DNA from: Symbiodinium natans
Lineage: Eukaryota > Sar > Dinophyceae > Suessiales > Symbiodiniaceae
Direction: 5' to 3'
DNA: 64,000 nucleotides
Assembly: GCA_905221605.1 (NCBI GenBank)
Contig: CAJNDS010001068.1
Coordinates: 177,501 to 241,500, forward strand
The notes under the pieces were generated by a model. That model saw nothing but the letters and a program-made list of their open reading frames with translations. It was not told where the DNA came from and made no database searches. Below, one piece after another: positions 63,753 through 64,000 of the stretch; position 1 is the stretch's first letter, and each line of letters starts with the position of its first letter. The position numbers and the translations under genes are program-made.

Positions 63753-64000
63753 ATCAAGATTTGGTTGAGCTGGGCCCGTAGCAATTTTCTGGGGTCTTGA
63801 TTTGTTGTGATCGTCATACGAGTCTCCAATTCTTTTCTAATTCGGGATGGTTGCGGATGTTTGAATGTGTGGAAGAGAACTTATGATTCGTGTTGGTATT
63901 TTGTGATCTCCCGAGATCCTGGATATCAGATGTCAATGATATATCTAGATATTTTTTTGATCTCTATTTATTCATTGGGAGATTATAGAAATCGTTTCTC

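Larger units (their letters stand above)
61354..64000. other. AT-rich tail of the window, decayed repeats, no secure gene
   Basis: Rich in TCGAA, GAATATT and ATCTCGA words, unlike the rest of the window. AATTCGGGGTGGTGGCGG (61,549) and CTTATGATCGCGTG (61,587) recur as AATTCGGGATGGTTGCGG (63,839) and CTTATGATTCGTG (63,881), an old duplication about 2.3 kb apart. CCCAATCAAATTTC occurs at 60,396 and 61,868. No TTTAGGG blocks. Confidence 0.5.

Overview
The window is nuclear DNA from a eukaryote whose telomere-type repeat is TTTAGGG. Dozens of interstitial TTTAGGG/CCCTAAA blocks, in both orientations, occur from about 0.7 kb to 56 kb. They alternate with short GC-rich spacers, long G or C homopolymers and small inverted-repeat elements. 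TTTAGGG telomeres occur in plants, dinoflagellates, chromerids and some other algae. Together with a CENP-B-like DDE transposase linked to an Ulp1-like peptidase and a Cys4 finger, a dinoflagellate (possibly a Symbiodiniaceae or relative) is the best guess. That is an inference, not a demonstration. I see no rRNA, tRNA, dinoflagellate spliced-leader sequence, organelle gene or convincing single-copy host gene.

Layout. 0-19 kb: dense interstitial telomeric mosaic; many blocks are homogenised for a variant (TTCAGGG, TTGAGGG, TTTCGGG, CCCCTAAA, CCCCAAA, GGGCTTA, CCCTTAAAA). 19-34.5 kb: tandem and inverted-repeat country, with degenerate satellites (19.6-20.4, 23.4-25.9, 25.9-28.3 kb), an 89-bp satellite at three loci (29.4-32.9 kb) and two head-to-head mirrored arrays built from AT palindromes (20.97-21.8 and 32.9-34.3 kb). 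34.5-48.9 kb: more telomeric mosaic, a 1.05-kb degenerate tandem repeat (36.0-38.2 kb) and several families of about 60-150-bp MITE-like elements, some with telomeric repeats in their centre. 48.9-53.1 kb: a decayed transposon on the minus strand (HTH + CENP-B-like HTH + DDE core, a basic linker, then Ulp1/C48 peptidase + Cys4 finger), split by frameshifts and a telomeric-repeat tract. It sits inside a roughly 7-kb domain (49.07-56.2 kb) unusually rich in TAGA on the + strand. 56.8-58.65 kb: a 640-bp direct duplication carrying (GA)n. 59.3-64 kb: telomeric repeats stop, the DNA becomes AT-rich, and there is a 3' remnant of a non-LTR retrotransposon (Cys/His knuckle + restriction-like endonuclease) and a dispersed family of about 40-50-nt repeats.

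Functionally the window is accessory, repeat-dominated DNA. The only real protein signals belong to mobile elements: the DDE/Ulp1 element (49.1-52.8 kb), the LINE tail (60.3-61.35 kb) and one unidentified 3'-exon-like fragment (59.3-59.5 kb). Long open frames elsewhere are by-products of tandem or low-complexity repeats.
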